From contig CM039137.1 in NCBI GenBank assembly GCA_022036555.1, forward strand, positions 25,165,862 through 25,229,861: a stretch of DNA of 64,000 bases, in the 5' to 3' direction. Of this stretch, positions 47,573-59,145 are shown one piece after another. Numbering within the stretch: the stretch's first letter is position 1; each line of letters opens with the position of its first letter. The translations under genes were made by a program, and so were the position numbers. A model generated the notes under the pieces. The model had not been told where the DNA came from. It ran no database searches and saw only the letters and a program-made list of their open reading frames with translations. The stretch is from Microstegium vimineum. Lineage: Eukaryota; Streptophyta; Magnoliopsida; Poales; Poaceae.

Positions 47573-49542
47573 CATCGTTTCAATTCACATTTTAACTATA
47601 GATTCACAATTCTCACAACTAGATTGAGCCATTCTACAAGTTTGCCACTCACTAAAACCCCTCCGAAGAGAGTCATCATTCAAAAAAAGCGAAAGCATTT
47701 GGCGAATGCTGTTGTTTAATGCTAACACCTATGTCGAAGAGAGAGACTGGACTGAAATTTCAACTGTACCATCGTCAATTGATATTTCCTCAGGCTAAGA
47801 ATTTGGTCTTTAACATATTTAGCCCATCCAAAAATGAGAAACCTCCTCCTTTTCCAAGCGCGTGCACTTGTGTGCAAATGCAGCCGAGTGGGTAGATATG
47901 GTGGTGGTTGCAACTTACACGTTCGGCAGGCTCTCAGTCTCATGCATGTAAATGTAGCGAGGCGAGCAGCAGAGCTGCAGCACCAACATGTTCTATCTGC
48001 ATCTGTGGTCACACACACCAAGCCTTATTGCCGAATGCCGAGCCTTGACGGATCTAGGAAAAGTCATGCACGTTTGCCCGCGAGCACACACACGAACCAA
48101 ATCGATGATCCAGCGGTGGGCGGGCCGCGGCGGACACCGGATAGACGAATACGCGCGGCGGCGCAATCCCATTGGCTCGGTGGGAGCCCTACGCACATGC
48201 GGGGCGTGCGGCTGCCGACCTGCGGCTGCGCTGCGCGTAGTTGTATCATGGTATGCATGTATACCCCGCCGTTCGGATAAGCCGCGCCGACTGAACTGTG
48301 TGGAGACGGCGACTCCCGGGGCACGCGAGAATTCCATTTCCACCTGCTACCGGGACCGGCCGGGGTAACATGGCAAGTTGATCAGGGCGTACGTGCGCCC
48401 CACCGTCTGCGCTGATTCTGCTGGGTGCCGGCACATGCGCCGCGGATCGGCATGAGCCGGGGCCGGCGGCGGTGCGCAGTGGGGGGGGCGCTAGCGCTAC
48501 CGGCATTCAATTCAATCCGGCCCTCCCTTTCCGGCACGAGTTCAGGGGACTGGGTCTCGGGCACCGCGGGGGGTGGATGGATAAATCACGAGTTAGATTT
48601 CGCGTCCCTGTCTCTGGCCCGGGACCTGCTTCCTCTGAGCCTGCTCTGCTCTGCTTCCATCACAGCCTCAGGCGCGTAGCGTAAACCCACGATCTCTGGT
48701 CGTGCCTGCTTGTCTGTTTGTATGCGTGGTGACAGCTACTCGATTCGAATACGATCCACAGCCGTTGACTTGTTACCGCGCGCGGAGTCATACAGTCACG
48801 AACTCACGCCGGTTGCTTTGCGTGCGTGTGAGAACTGTAAAACGGACACGTAGAAACAGCAGCCTTTGCATCGCGACTGACGAGTGAAAACTACGACTGA
48901 ACTTTTTGTGCTCAACCCCGTCGTCAGAGATTCATCAGAGCGCAGACCGGTGGGCGCTGGCTGGCTCGACCAATTTTCAAAAGTTCAGGTATGCGGTTGA
49001 CAACTTGCTAAAAAAAAGCAAAGCTTTTGCTCGGACTTTGCAGTTCAGTGATGCTTTTTCGGGCAATAGGTCCATTGCGACTTAAAGGGGCACAATGTAC
49101 TGTTTGCTATTTCCCCCTCCCTGTCTGTCCAGACAGTTAATGCCCTGGAAATCGATCTGCACCCTAGGGGTTTATCAGACTAATTACGGACTTAACCCTC
49201 TGAACAAAACACACGCAAAAGCCTCGAAAAACCAAACGTAACGGGAGCAGGAGTTATCAACACTTGAAAGCGACGACTTTTTTCTCCGTGCTATCAGCTG
49301 TCATAACAAATAATTTTGCTTTTGCAACGCCTGATCCTCAAAGTGCAGACTTTCTCTATGCAAAAAGAAGCCTTTGGCACAGATTATGTCCTTTTCTTCC
49401 CCATTAATAGTACCAACCATTTCTTTTATTCTGCGATGATTTTGTAAGTAGTGGTTAATGGTGGGTAGGGGCAGCTTGTTTAAAGCAGGTTTCTGTCCAG
49501 CCTTTGCAGTTCAGGGCAAGCAGGCAGTTTTTCTACAACGTA
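47573..49542. other. Intergenic region
   Basis: Better-quality sequence. GC-rich at 48.0-48.7 kb with short overlapping ORFs on both strands and no domain. No TATA-plus-ORF combination is convincing. Confidence 0.5.
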
Positions 49543-49799
49543 CTCCCCTTCGTATTAAAAATATTGTCGTTTAGGACAAGATTTTAGTCAAACATTGGGA
49601 ATATAAATCACGAATAACTTTTAAATTGTTGAGTTTGAAAATGTAAAAATCATATCGATAGATTTGTCTTGAAAAATATTTTCATAAAAGTATACATATA
49701 TTATATTTTAATAAATATTTTTCAAAAATAAATGGTCAAAGTTACAATTTGAAGACCGTGTTGTTTTTCAAAACGACAATCTTTTTAATATGAGGGGAG
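49543..49799. mobile_element. Stowaway MITE, copy 1
   Basis: Bounded by TA on both sides (49541-49542 and 49800-49801). The inverted ends are CTCCCCTTCGTATTAAAAA and CTCCCCTCATATTAAAAA, each followed inward by a TTGTCGTTT-type motif. It is a sister of the copy at 61865-62121, sharing for example ACAAGATTTTAGTCAAACAT and ATAAATGGTCAAAGTTACA. Confidence 0.88.
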
Positions 49800-49801
49800 T
49801 A

Positions 49802-50298
49802 CATGTTTGGTAGCCGTTTTGGTAGCAGTAAACCTGCTGCCGCTTGGTTTGTCAATTGAAACATGAAACCGCATGTGTAAGAAAGTACAGTACTGTACAT
49901 CGGAACTGAAAACCGAGCAGAAATGCTAGAACAATTGCGAGAAAATGGGGCCATGTAGTACTTGAAAATGGGCAAAGGACAATAATTGAATTTACAGATG
50001 AATTCCGAACTGCACTGCTGATCTCAAGAAAAGAATATATACAGAGTACAGAGTAAGAAATAAAGAATTACTGGCTCACACTGGCACTGGGATTACATTA
50101 ATTTACACCATGTATTTATCATCTCCTTATATTATATCCTATTGTTTGCAAATGTCTTGATTCGATTTAATTCAAGCCTGAAACTCAGCAGGCTCTGAAC
50201 TGAAAACCTTCGCTCTGTCTCTCACGCGACAAACTGGAAAAGAAGAAGACTAAAAAAAGAAAAAACCGGCAAGAAATTCCGGGGATTTCTCTGTCTGT
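49802..50298. other. 3' region of the BAG-type UBL gene
   Basis: AT-rich non-coding sequence. The right part probably includes the 3' untranslated region of the neighbouring minus-strand gene. Confidence 0.5.
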
Positions 50299-50907
50299 CT
50301 ACACTTGGATGAAGGAGTAGCAGGGCACGCCCATGAGCTGCGCCAAGGTGGTTGACCTGAGCTTCCTCTCCTTGACGGCCGGGTCCTCCAGGAGCAGCAC
50401 CTTGTCCTTGTCCTGGACGCCCACCATGTGTAGGTGCTCGCAGTCGTCCCTCTCCTTGCCCCTGAACAGCAGCCTCTGCTCCGGGGCCACAGGCCGGTCA
50501 CCAGCGACAGCATCACCTTCAGGTCGCCTGCATTGGATCAAACGCAGCGCAGCTTAGCAAACAGCGCCATGCTTCCCGTTTCGTAGTTTAGGTCGCGCGA
50601 TCGAACACTGGAGAGCAGGCGGCGCGCAACGCAATGGAGACGTACCGAAGGTTGCGGTGGCGTCGATGGAGACGTCGTGCCACTGCCAGCCGGTGGAGAC
50701 TCTCACGAGGATGTACTCGACGGCCGCCGCGTCGTCGTCGTCCTCGGGCGACCGCCGCGTTCTGCACCAGCATCCCGCCGGCCGCACCTCCCACTCGATC
50801 TTCTCGTGTTCGGCGACCATGGCGCAGATGTCCGCGCTGCCGCTGCTGATGGTGGTGCTCCTGGACCGGCTCCTGAACAGCCTCCTGGGGCTCGGAATCT
50901 TCACCAT
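50299..50907 (-). CDS. BAG-family-like ubiquitin-like-domain protein without a BAG domain
   Basis: There are two exons, 50646-50907 and 50299-50527, with GT-AG borders and an in-phase junction TTCG/GCGACCTG. The product, about 160 residues, starts MVKIPSPRRLFRSRSR and holds the ubiquitin-like fold of plant BAG1-4 proteins (EWEVRP; VRVSTGWQWHDVSID; FGDLKVMLSLVTGLWP; EQRLLFRGKERDD; KDKVLLLEDPAVKERKLR). It ends GVPCYSFIQV, where canonical members continue into the Hsp70-binding BAG domain. The GGMLVQ motif is garbled to AGCWCRTRR by a lost and a gained base (about 50757-50784), and one G is missing near 50481, which breaks exon 2. BAG proteins are Hsp70 co-chaperones. A UBL-only member would lack that contact, so its role is unknown. 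The breaks are in G runs and may be sequence errors. Confidence 0.8.
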
Positions 50908-52879
50908 CTCCGCTGCTCTACCAGGCAGTAGCTGCTCTGCTCTCTGCTCCTGTCTCTGTCTCGGTCGATCACTGGCTGTCTGTCTGTCTCGGTGCCGGGA
51001 CTGGTAGCAGGGCCGGGGATTTTAAAGAGGGGGAGAAGCGGCGATGAGGACAAAACGGGAGGTAGAGGCAGAGGCGAGACGTCCACCGTGCGGAAATGAT
51101 TGGCGATTAACCTGTGTTTGTTTAACAAACCCAAGACAAGACCCTGCTCCCCTCCTTTCCTTAATAAAAACGGATTAGCGAGTGGCTGTGATGGAGATGG
51201 AGACGACACACCTGTTTGCTGAGGCGGCGATAGCGCTGATGCTGAAAAAGGCCCAAAGGGCAGCTGCTGCTGGTTTTCTGAGAGAGACTTCTGCGAGCGA
51301 GCGAGCGGGCGGGCAACACGGCGGTTGGAAGCGGCAGCACATGGGAGGTGGCAAACACGGTTTTTGCCTGCATGAATGGCGGGGCCGGGCCGGCGGAATC
51401 ATCAATCGCTTGCCCCCGGCAGTTGGCTGCTCACTGTTCGTGTTCGGTTGAACACTGCTGCAGCTATTCATCTAATCTTTTTCTGGCTGCAGTTGCAATA
51501 CTGTTCATTCCAAATTGCCATGTTAATTTACTGTTTGGCGTAGGCCTGAAATCATGGCATGCCGTCTTTTCTTACACAAATAGAGTACTGTTTGGTAAGG
51601 CCTGAAATATCTATCTTTTCTTACACAAATAGAATTATACAAAAAAAAAACATTTTCCGTTCAATTCGTTCAAAGCGGAGCCACAGTGATGTGTCGACGA
51701 CCGAAATACGTAGAACAGCGGCATGTGGGCAGGGCAGGCATGCTGTAACGAAGGGTCACGTCCGCGTGTCAGGGTGCCCCTGGCCTGGCCCTAGTCCGCG
51801 CCCTTGTGTATTGTGCACGAGAACGAAATGGGATGCATCTGCTAATAGTACGACGACTAGATACAATTTGGATTTGGCCACCTTCACAAACAGTCGCCGG
51901 CGACGACCATGATTGCCGCATCGGTCGGACGGCACATGCGCTGGGCCTCCGGTGCCGTTATTTTAAGCGAGCCGCTCGGCGCTCCTATCCTTGGCACAGA
52001 CGGACAGAAGCAATGTCTAATGCTGAGTCATAAGCAGATTCCGGCCGCTGGGGAGACGCCACGTTGATCGACGGCGACGAACCGGGGCTGTTTTTTTAAT
52101 CCCCGGCTAGCTACCCGATCGATGGATCAGATCAGATTCTCACGGTTCGGTCGGGTGCAGAATGCAGACAAGGGAAGGGAGGCAGCTGCAGCGAGATCGA
52201 CTGATCGGGCCGTGCCCGTTCGTGCGGGCGCGTTCGCTCGGTGCTTCGACGGTTGGGCGCCGACTGCCGACGGGGCCTTCACGGAAGGCGACGCTTGCTT
52301 TTGGACTCTTCGGGTAGTTGGGGTAGTTCGAGGCGTCACAGTTGGCGACGAGTGCTTTGCAGCGTACTACTACTCCATCGACCTGGCTCGTCTGCGCGTA
52401 AGGTCTCGCTGTCCAAGGGCTCACGTTAACGCTAAGGACAACCTGAAAAGTGCGTATTCCACTCTCGCTCGCTGTTCGTTTCCTGACCTCCATGGACGCT
52501 GGGCTAATGTAAGCTGTATCTGTATATGCCTCGGCCGTGAAGGAACCACCGCAAGGAAGAACAGAGTTGGAATAAAATGATCAAATGTTCTCCCGCGTTG
52601 ATGATTACTGAATGAATAGACTAAGGTGCTAACAGTGCGTGCGTTGCATATTCGATACCCCGTCAACATACGCGCTGGTGCCACCAGCTTGTGTTGTCTT
52701 CATCACAAGGAAAAAAAGGACTCTACACGCGTGCACCAGCTGGGAATGCATATACGTTACCTTTTTATAATAAAAAATGCATATATATTACCTTTTTTTA
52801 GTATTAAAAATGCATATACGTTACATAATACTACTGCTATGAGCAATTTGAGAGAATCAAAGCACAACTGGGCGTACTT
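50908..52879. other. Intergenic region
   Basis: The promoter of the UBL gene lies just right of 50907. A 57-bp imperfect tandem duplication (unit with CTGTTTGG...AGGCCTGAAAT...CTTACACAAATAG) occupies 51531-51632. A three-fold ATGCATATAC/TTACCTTTTT repeat occupies 52745-52825. No gene was recognised. The ORF at 52122-52580 has no domain. Confidence 0.5.
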
Positions 52880-52932
52880 CTCAGTCACAAGTTTTTTTTT
52901 TTTTTTTTTGATCTCATGCTCAGTCACAAGTT
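52880..52932. mobile_element. Minimal retroposed insertion: poly(T) flanked by a 14-bp duplication
   Basis: CTCAGTCACAAGTT at 52880-52893 is repeated exactly at 52919-52932. Between them are a T run and GATCTCATG, 25 nt in all. On the minus strand this reads as a few bases followed by poly(A) with a target duplication, the hallmark of target-primed retrotransposition with extreme truncation. Confidence 0.6.
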
Positions 52933-53296
52933 GCATTGCAACAAAACATTGCATGCCACTGACAAACTGCTCAGGCCCAAGTTACACCAACGGTTACGCT
53001 TCGCATCGCTGCCGAGTGGGCCCAATCTCAGGCCGTACACTACCATGGGCCCAACCCGATCCGGCCCAACTAAAACGAGGGCCGCTGGTGTGTGTGATCG
53101 GGCCCGGTGTATTCGGCCTAACTCGTAGAGCCGTAATGGCTCTCGGGCTCCTTGCTTCCCGTCCATGCTTTTGCAGTAGTCAAGGCCTAGTCCAGTGCCC
53201 TGAACCCGCATCCGGAGCTCGAACTCACCCGAGCACCCCTGCCACAGAGCTCGTCGAGACGATGCCGGAGACACACCCACCGCCGCCGAGGCCGTG

Positions 53297-53433
53297 ATGC
53301 TCGCCGACCTCAACCTCAACTTCGAACCGGCGGAGAGCGATGCCGAGGACCGCCCGCCGACCCCCGCACCCAACCCCGCCGCCGCCGTGTCCGTTGCCGC
53401 GGCTCCGGCGGTCGCCACCGACTCCTCCACGAG
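53297..53433 (+). CDS. Putative first exon of an unidentified gene
   Basis: The frame starts MLADLNLNFEPAESDAEDRP, runs through an alanine/proline-rich stretch and ends ATDSSTR at a strong donor (GAG/GTAAGG). CpG-rich context fits a grass 5' exon. Following exons were not identified with confidence. A possible last exon near 55040-55160 reads GDGWSLEDDESGSFQTSVME and then KNKILQLQPAGHVAMTI before a stop. The family is not recognised. Confidence 0.4.
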
Positions 53434-54513
53434 GTAAGGTTACCAATAATACTCCTCGATCTCTGAACGTGAGGGGTTCTCCGCCACTTGTGCACTTGGC
53501 CAGTTGAGTGCGGCACTGCGGTTTTAGGAATTAGGGCGTTAGACCGTGGACAGACTGATGCTCGTGAGCCGAACCCTAGACTTGATGGAGTTTATATCTG
53601 ACAGGGGGGAAGTTCATGTAGAAACTCAAGTTTTTTTTTAGAATGTTACGAATTCAACAAAAATGCTATCCACATGGTTTTTGAAAATTCCATGCATTAT
53701 TCCATATAATAATCGCTTTTTCCTTGATTGTAGCTGCCTTATAAATTGGGAATCATCATTTATTTAAAAGAAGTAACATATATTGCCATTGATAAAAAAA
53801 AAGGGCTACCAGAATAGTATCCGAATCCTTACAAATTTACAAATTACAAACTAAATTTTGAGTCCCTAGCCGATATGACATCCAGGTCACAAGTTTATTT
53901 TGAGTCCTTAGACAATGAAAATTGGTGGATGGTTTTTACAAAAAAAAAATGTCTTGGGAGGAATGGCAATGAGGGGGGTGGTTTGACGAAAAATGTGATC
54001 GCTACAAAGGACACCGATACTGTTGAATGTGAAGGGAGTATGATATCAACGTGCAATGCGTGGTTTGGAAAAAATTGTGTTGTGAATGGTTTTCTTACAA
54101 TTCTTCCCTAACAATGCTGATCAAAAATGTCAAAGGGGGTTCTGCTCCACCGAGGAAAAAGTTAGCAGGGCCTGAAAACTTGAGTTTCTTGGGTTTTTAT
54201 GCCATTTGAAATCATAATCTTGCATCAATAGATAAGTGGGACTGTATTATAATTATAATTTAATGCTGTAGGGAAACCCCGATGTTGTTTTACCTTTTTC
54301 CAATTTGTGGTATTTGGGATGTTTAACAAAAATGGTCCCAGGGCAAACCTTCCTTCTTGCAGGGTTGGTTTATGTGACCCGAAAAATGCCTAAGAAGCTC
54401 ATGCACCCTACTAATGGAATATTCGCTACAGATCGAAGCAATCATTGAAGAAGTTTTCCTGCTTTCTGAATTCTGATGCAAAACCTTCAAGCTGTGTTCA
54501 AAATAATACTCTA
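53434..54513. other. Intron-like or intergenic sequence
   Basis: AT-rich. An open stretch at 53980-54110 (KDTDTVECEGSMISTCNAWF) is protein-like but has no domain. It could belong to the gene starting at 53297. Confidence 0.35.
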
Positions 54514-54773
54514 CTCCCTCCGTCCCAAATTGTAAGTCATTCCAAGAATCTTGGAGAGTCAAAATTTTTTAAATTTAACCAAACTTATATAACAATATAA
54601 TAATATTTATGATGTCAAATAAGTATTATTAGATTCGTTATCAATTATATTTTCATAGTATACCTATTTGATGTTATAAATCTTTATAGTTTTGTCTATA
54701 ATTCTTGGTCAAACTTGAGATGTTTTGACTCTCCAAGATTCTTGGAATGACTTACAATTTGGGATGGAGGGAG
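54514..54773. mobile_element. Stowaway MITE with long hairpin
   Basis: TA duplications at 54512-54513 and 54774-54775. The termini are CTCCCTCCGTCCCAAATTGT and its near-perfect inverse. The inverted match continues through AAGTCATTCCAAGAATCTTG and GAGAGTCAAAA, so the element can fold into one long hairpin. Confidence 0.92.
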
Positions 54774-55699
54774 TAGATGATACATTTCAGATATCATACA
54801 TGAGTACATACTACAATCTGCAGATCAACTTATCCATCCTAGTATTCCCGTTTCCCCCGGCCCATCCATTCCAGCGAAAGTGCGTAACAACTAACATGCA
54901 CATGCACTATGGTCTGTACTGCATGCATCCAGATCATCTCATTAGGATCTCCACCTACCAAGCAATCGAAGGCCATATGCTACCTGCGATGAAATCAGAA
55001 GTTCAGAACCCTTTGCTTCAATCTACTGGAGATGTTCTGCAACACCTGCTGCAGGGGCGCAGGGCGATGGATGGAGCTTGGAAGATGATGAAAGTGGTTC
55101 TTTTCAGACTTCCGTCATGGAAAGGAAGAACAAGATCTTGCAGCTGCAGCCTGCAGGCCATGTCGCCATGACAATATGACATGGATGCAGTGCAGCAGTG
55201 TGAAAAATGCTTCTTTTTCCTCAGCAAAACTGACATGGGCATGGGGGTGGTGACCGAGGAGGGTCGTGTTGTGTCGTGTCGTGTCGTGCGGTTCGTTTTC
55301 GGCAACGGCAAGACTGCTGCTGCCACTTGCGCGGTGCCAACGCAGGCCTCACATGCGTATGTGTGAGCGGGGGCAAAATAGTAGCAGAGTTCCTCAGGTT
55401 CACCAACCGGGTCAGGGGCAGACATGATGGGTTCAGTGCTCCTCTGTGCATGGGTCCATGCGGTCTCTCTAGTCCAACGCACAACGTGACAGCGATACGG
55501 ATCTGACCACAGACACGAGCTACTACCACGAGATCGAACAGCGCGCGCCGCTCGGTGATGGTTTAGGTCAGCTTGTTTCGACCTGTATAGCATTATTAAA
55601 AGCAGCCCGCTGATGTTAGGATCAGTGCAGTGATAATTTCTAGAATCTCTGCTCAATCCTTCTGTCACTGATCACATTATCTATTCTTTATTACTTCCT
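54774..55699. other. Intergenic or terminal-exon region
   Basis: Includes the possible last exon noted at 53297 and a (GTGTC)n repeat near 55265-55287. Nothing else was recognised. Confidence 0.4.
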
Positions 55700-56970
55700 C
55701 CTGTTTTTTTTTAGAAAATGTGCATTTGCACGTGTTACACTAAGTGGAATAAGGAAGTTTACACGCTTCGTGAGTGGACGTGGCGAGACACCGATCCATA
55801 ATCACGAAGTAACACACGACTAAAAAAGATCACCGCAAGCAGTGGCAAATGAAGGTCGTACTAACTAAAAACAATTTGCGTGACAAAGCTAGCTGCGCTA
55901 GTCTACTCGAGAAGTACCGTAAGCAGCGCCAGGTGGCGAAACCCCGCTCCGATCCAGACATTCGCCTCGTCAAGGATAGTTTGCAGCAATTCAGTTGAGG
56001 AGAGAGACTTGCGATGAAACGTGCGGCGGTTCCGTTCCTTCCACAGGATCTAGGAGGTAAGTAGGACCAAGTTGTCGAAGCTCCGCCGTAGCGCTAGCGG
56101 CATGGCCTCTCAGCTCGAAAGCCACCAAGAGAGCAGCGAGGAATCCTGCCGCGGAGGCACGATCACGATCTGCAGCAAGAGAAGCAGCTGTGTCCATACC
56201 TCCCGCATGAAGACGCACGAAAGGAGCAGGTGATTGGTCGTCTCGTCCATCTGGCTGAAGACCATGTCGCCTCCTTCGCTCTGCTGTCAATAGCCGACCA
56301 TGCAGAGTGAGCCAAAAGAAATATTTAACCTTCGACGGCGGCGCGGCACGCCACAATTCCCGTGTCCCCGCCATGGATGTCGAACCAACAAAATACGCTC
56401 GGTACGCGGATCGTACCGAGTACTGTCCGTCTACAGTCTAGCGCCAAATGAACCGATCAGCCTCTAGGGGCCGGAGCTACACGTCTCGGACCAACCTCCA
56501 AAGGTGGACATACTCGACGAGCACCGGGGCTGTGCGCGCGCCGGTGATGTCGTGAACCCAACGACGTCCATCGAGCGGCCAAGTCGACGTCGTCCCACTG
56601 CTCTAAAGAGGTTCGGGCGAAGGAGGGGATCGCCCTGGCTGGCAGCCAGTTGTCAGTCCAGAACTTGGCGGAGGATCCATCGCCAACGACCACGAAGAGC
56701 AATGACTGGAACATGGATGAAACCCGCTTCTCGGTCGTGGAGGGCAGCAATGCCCACGAAGAGTCCGGTCTTGTGCGGCGTAGCCACTCCCAACAGAGAC
56801 GAAGAGCGAATCCAAGTATTCTGAGGTCAGGGATGCCAAGGCCTCCGACGTCCTTGGGAGCACAGACGATCGGCCAAACAATCCTGCAACGTCCTCCGGA
56901 GACCACCTCCTTGCCAGCCCAAAGGAAGGCGCGTCGCGTTTGTCGATTTCTTCAATGGCCATATAAGACA
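55700..56970 (-). mobile_element. 5'-truncated LINE (non-LTR retrotransposon) remnant
   Basis: On the minus strand 56457-56950 reads the end of a reverse transcriptase (AIEEIDKR, CRIVWPIVCAPKDVGGLG, IPDLRILGFALRLCWEWL, GDGSSAKFWTDNWLP). Then 56374-56300 carries the zf-RVT domain (ELWRAAPPSKVKYFFWLTLH, GRLLTAERRRRHGL). Frames shift between segments. An A-run on the minus strand (55703-55712) would be the 3' tail. Upstream endonuclease and most of the RT are absent. The element is dead, and its 5' border near 56970 is approximate. Confidence 0.8.
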
Positions 56971-58341
56971 TAATATTGATCTGGTGTCATCTTTAAGATT
57001 ACACTGGTCGCCAATTTCTTTTACAATATGAAGTATAATCCGTGGCAATAAAAGTTTGATATATTTACAAATGAAATGAAACTATTTCTGTAGTATAAAC
57101 TTTTTATATGATTAGACTAATTATTGCATTGTATTTTTAGATAGAAAGAACAACCACACACACACACACAATTGTGCCATTACCATCAAAAAAATAATCT
57201 AAATAAGTGACTCCATCAAACCACAAATATTTTGCGTTTCAATTGAAATCTGGTTAATCTTCTAAAAGTTCAAGCTTCAATTGTTGCTTTAGATATTTAG
57301 TTAGGAAACATAAAATTTTCATAAGTATTGTCTCCAAGACTACTACATTTGTCCTAAAAACTCGTAACTCTGTTTTTTTCAATGTCAAACTATTTTGAAG
57401 TTTAATCAAGTTTATAGAGAAGATTATCAACATTTATGACATCAAATTGGTCATTGATGAAGATATGTTTCATGATGAAAAATCTAATGACTCTTGTTTG
57501 ATATTTAAATATCAATATAAACTTGGTAAAAGTTGATAGTTTGACTTACAAAAACTAAAATGCCATGTTTTTGGGGCTGACGTAGCACTTTTCATACTAC
57601 CATTCTTATTAGATACAACCAACAACTTGGAAAAACAACTTGGTATTCTTATAAGTTTGACAAAATCACAATTTTCCTTCTCCAACAACTCCTTAAACCA
57701 GCTTTGTATTTATCCAAAGTTGCTATCCAGGGGTGTCCACGCGGAAGAATACGCGCGTGCATCGGGTTGCTATCGCGTTTTTTTTTCACTCAGCGATAGT
57801 TTTTTTTCTTCTCTCCCGTGAAGCCGCGCGAGGTCGCATGGTGCATCTTCTTCCGAGCTGCGGCTGCGGCTTCCGCTTCGTCCCGCGCCCGCCATAGGCG
57901 CGCGCGGGAGCTCCGCCGCGGCCGCCATGGCTGCGCACGCGGGAGCTCCGCCACGGCCGCCTCGAGCGCGCGCGGGATCTCCGCCGCGGCCGCCTCGCCG
58001 TCGCGTCCCGCTGCGCCTCGCACTCCGTCCCGCGATGGATAGCTCCTGGCTTTTTTATTTGCAAGTTGGAATAGCTAATTATTAGAGATAGAACTTTTTT
58101 TTCACTTGCCAAAAAAAATAGCAACTTGTCAAATCACATGATTTGACAAGTGAATTTTAAGAAGTTGTTGGAGATGGTAAAACAAAATAGTGTTCCTAGT
58201 TAGAACTTGAGATCCATAGATCTTCATCTAAAAATTAGCTACTGCTGTTATTATTAAATACAGTATAATCTAAAATAACAACATAAATCTACAATAACTA
58301 CCTACCTCTGCTATTATAATAAGTATAAGTATGACAAGGTA
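56971..58341. other. Intergenic, with GC-rich tandem repeat and microsatellite
   Basis: A (CA)8 run lies at 57155-57170. AT-rich sequence to 57.7 kb includes a worn Stowaway-like piece (57340-57560). At 57885-57995 three copies of a ~36-bp unit built on GCGCGGGAGCTCCGCC/GCGGCCGCC lie in tandem in a CpG-rich island. Confidence 0.5.
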
Positions 58342-58509
58342 CTCTTATGTAGACTATTTATTTTAAATTATAAGTCATTTTAACTTTTTTAGATATATTG
58401 TTTTTATTTTGTATGTAGACATGGTGTATATCCTCATTAAAAAATATGAGTGCGTAGTAAAAGCAATATATTTAAAAATGAAACGTCTTATAAATTAAAA
58501 TAGAGGGAG
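58342..58509. mobile_element. Stowaway MITE (168 bp), diverged
   Basis: TA on both sides. The right end AGAGGGAG is canonical and the left CTCTTATGTAG is diverged. Subterminal TTTTAAATTATAAGTC pairs with ACGTCTTATAAATTAAAAT. Confidence 0.65.
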
Positions 58510-58592
58510 TATGTTTTTACTGTAGAAGCGTGATATGGACCACGTATTTACCTGTTAGACCTCATGTTTAGACCATATAGAGCTAATTTTTA

Positions 58593-58903
58593 GGTGTTGT
58601 TTGGATCCATTAGACCAAGGTCTAAAGTAGGTCTAAAGTTTAGACTCTAGAGCATGCAAACTTTGGTGTTTTGGATCCATGGACTAAACTTTAGTCCGAG
58701 ACCTCTTTAACACATTTTCGGCCTGTTTAGCACCTCTTTTGGTGCTAAAAGTTTTAGATCAAATTTTAGATCCTGTCACTTTAGACTAAATTTTAGACCC
58801 TGTCACTTTAGACCAAATTTATACCCTTGTTTAGATCCATTTGGCAAAAAGAAGTGTTAAAAGTATAAGGTCTAAACTTTAGACCATGGATCCAAACAAA
58901 GCC
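58593..58903. mobile_element. Tourist (PIF/Harbinger) MITE, 311 bp
   Basis: The TTA duplications at 58590-58592 and 58904-58906 flank inverted ends GGTGTTGTTTGGATCCAT and GGCTTTGTTTGGATCCAT. The interior contains several repeated GGTCTAAA/TTTAGACC motifs. Confidence 0.9.
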
Positions 58904-59123
58904 TTAGTTGGCTAGCAACTAGCTTACCTATCAAATCAGCATTTAGTCTGTATTTAGACAAAAAAGGACATCGAGAAAGAATTCGGATCAAGCTGCTGAT
59001 GTGTGATAATGGCAGATTGGCATTTTTTCTTTGCTCCATTGGTCAATAATGGCAGATTGGCAGCGTAATTCAATGCGGTGCTGTATGACATATACATTCA
59101 GGTACAGGTTGCCCCCCTGGAGA

Positions 59124-59145
59124 CCCCCCCCCCCCCCCCCCCCCC
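59124..59145. repeat. 22-base C homopolymer
   Basis: Immediately precedes the 75-bp tandem duplication. Confidence 0.9.

Noticed and set aside
57340..57560. Another Stowaway MITE.
   Set aside because: Internal motifs such as AGTTTGACTTACAAAAACT are reminiscent, but no CTCCCTC-type ends or TA borders are visible.
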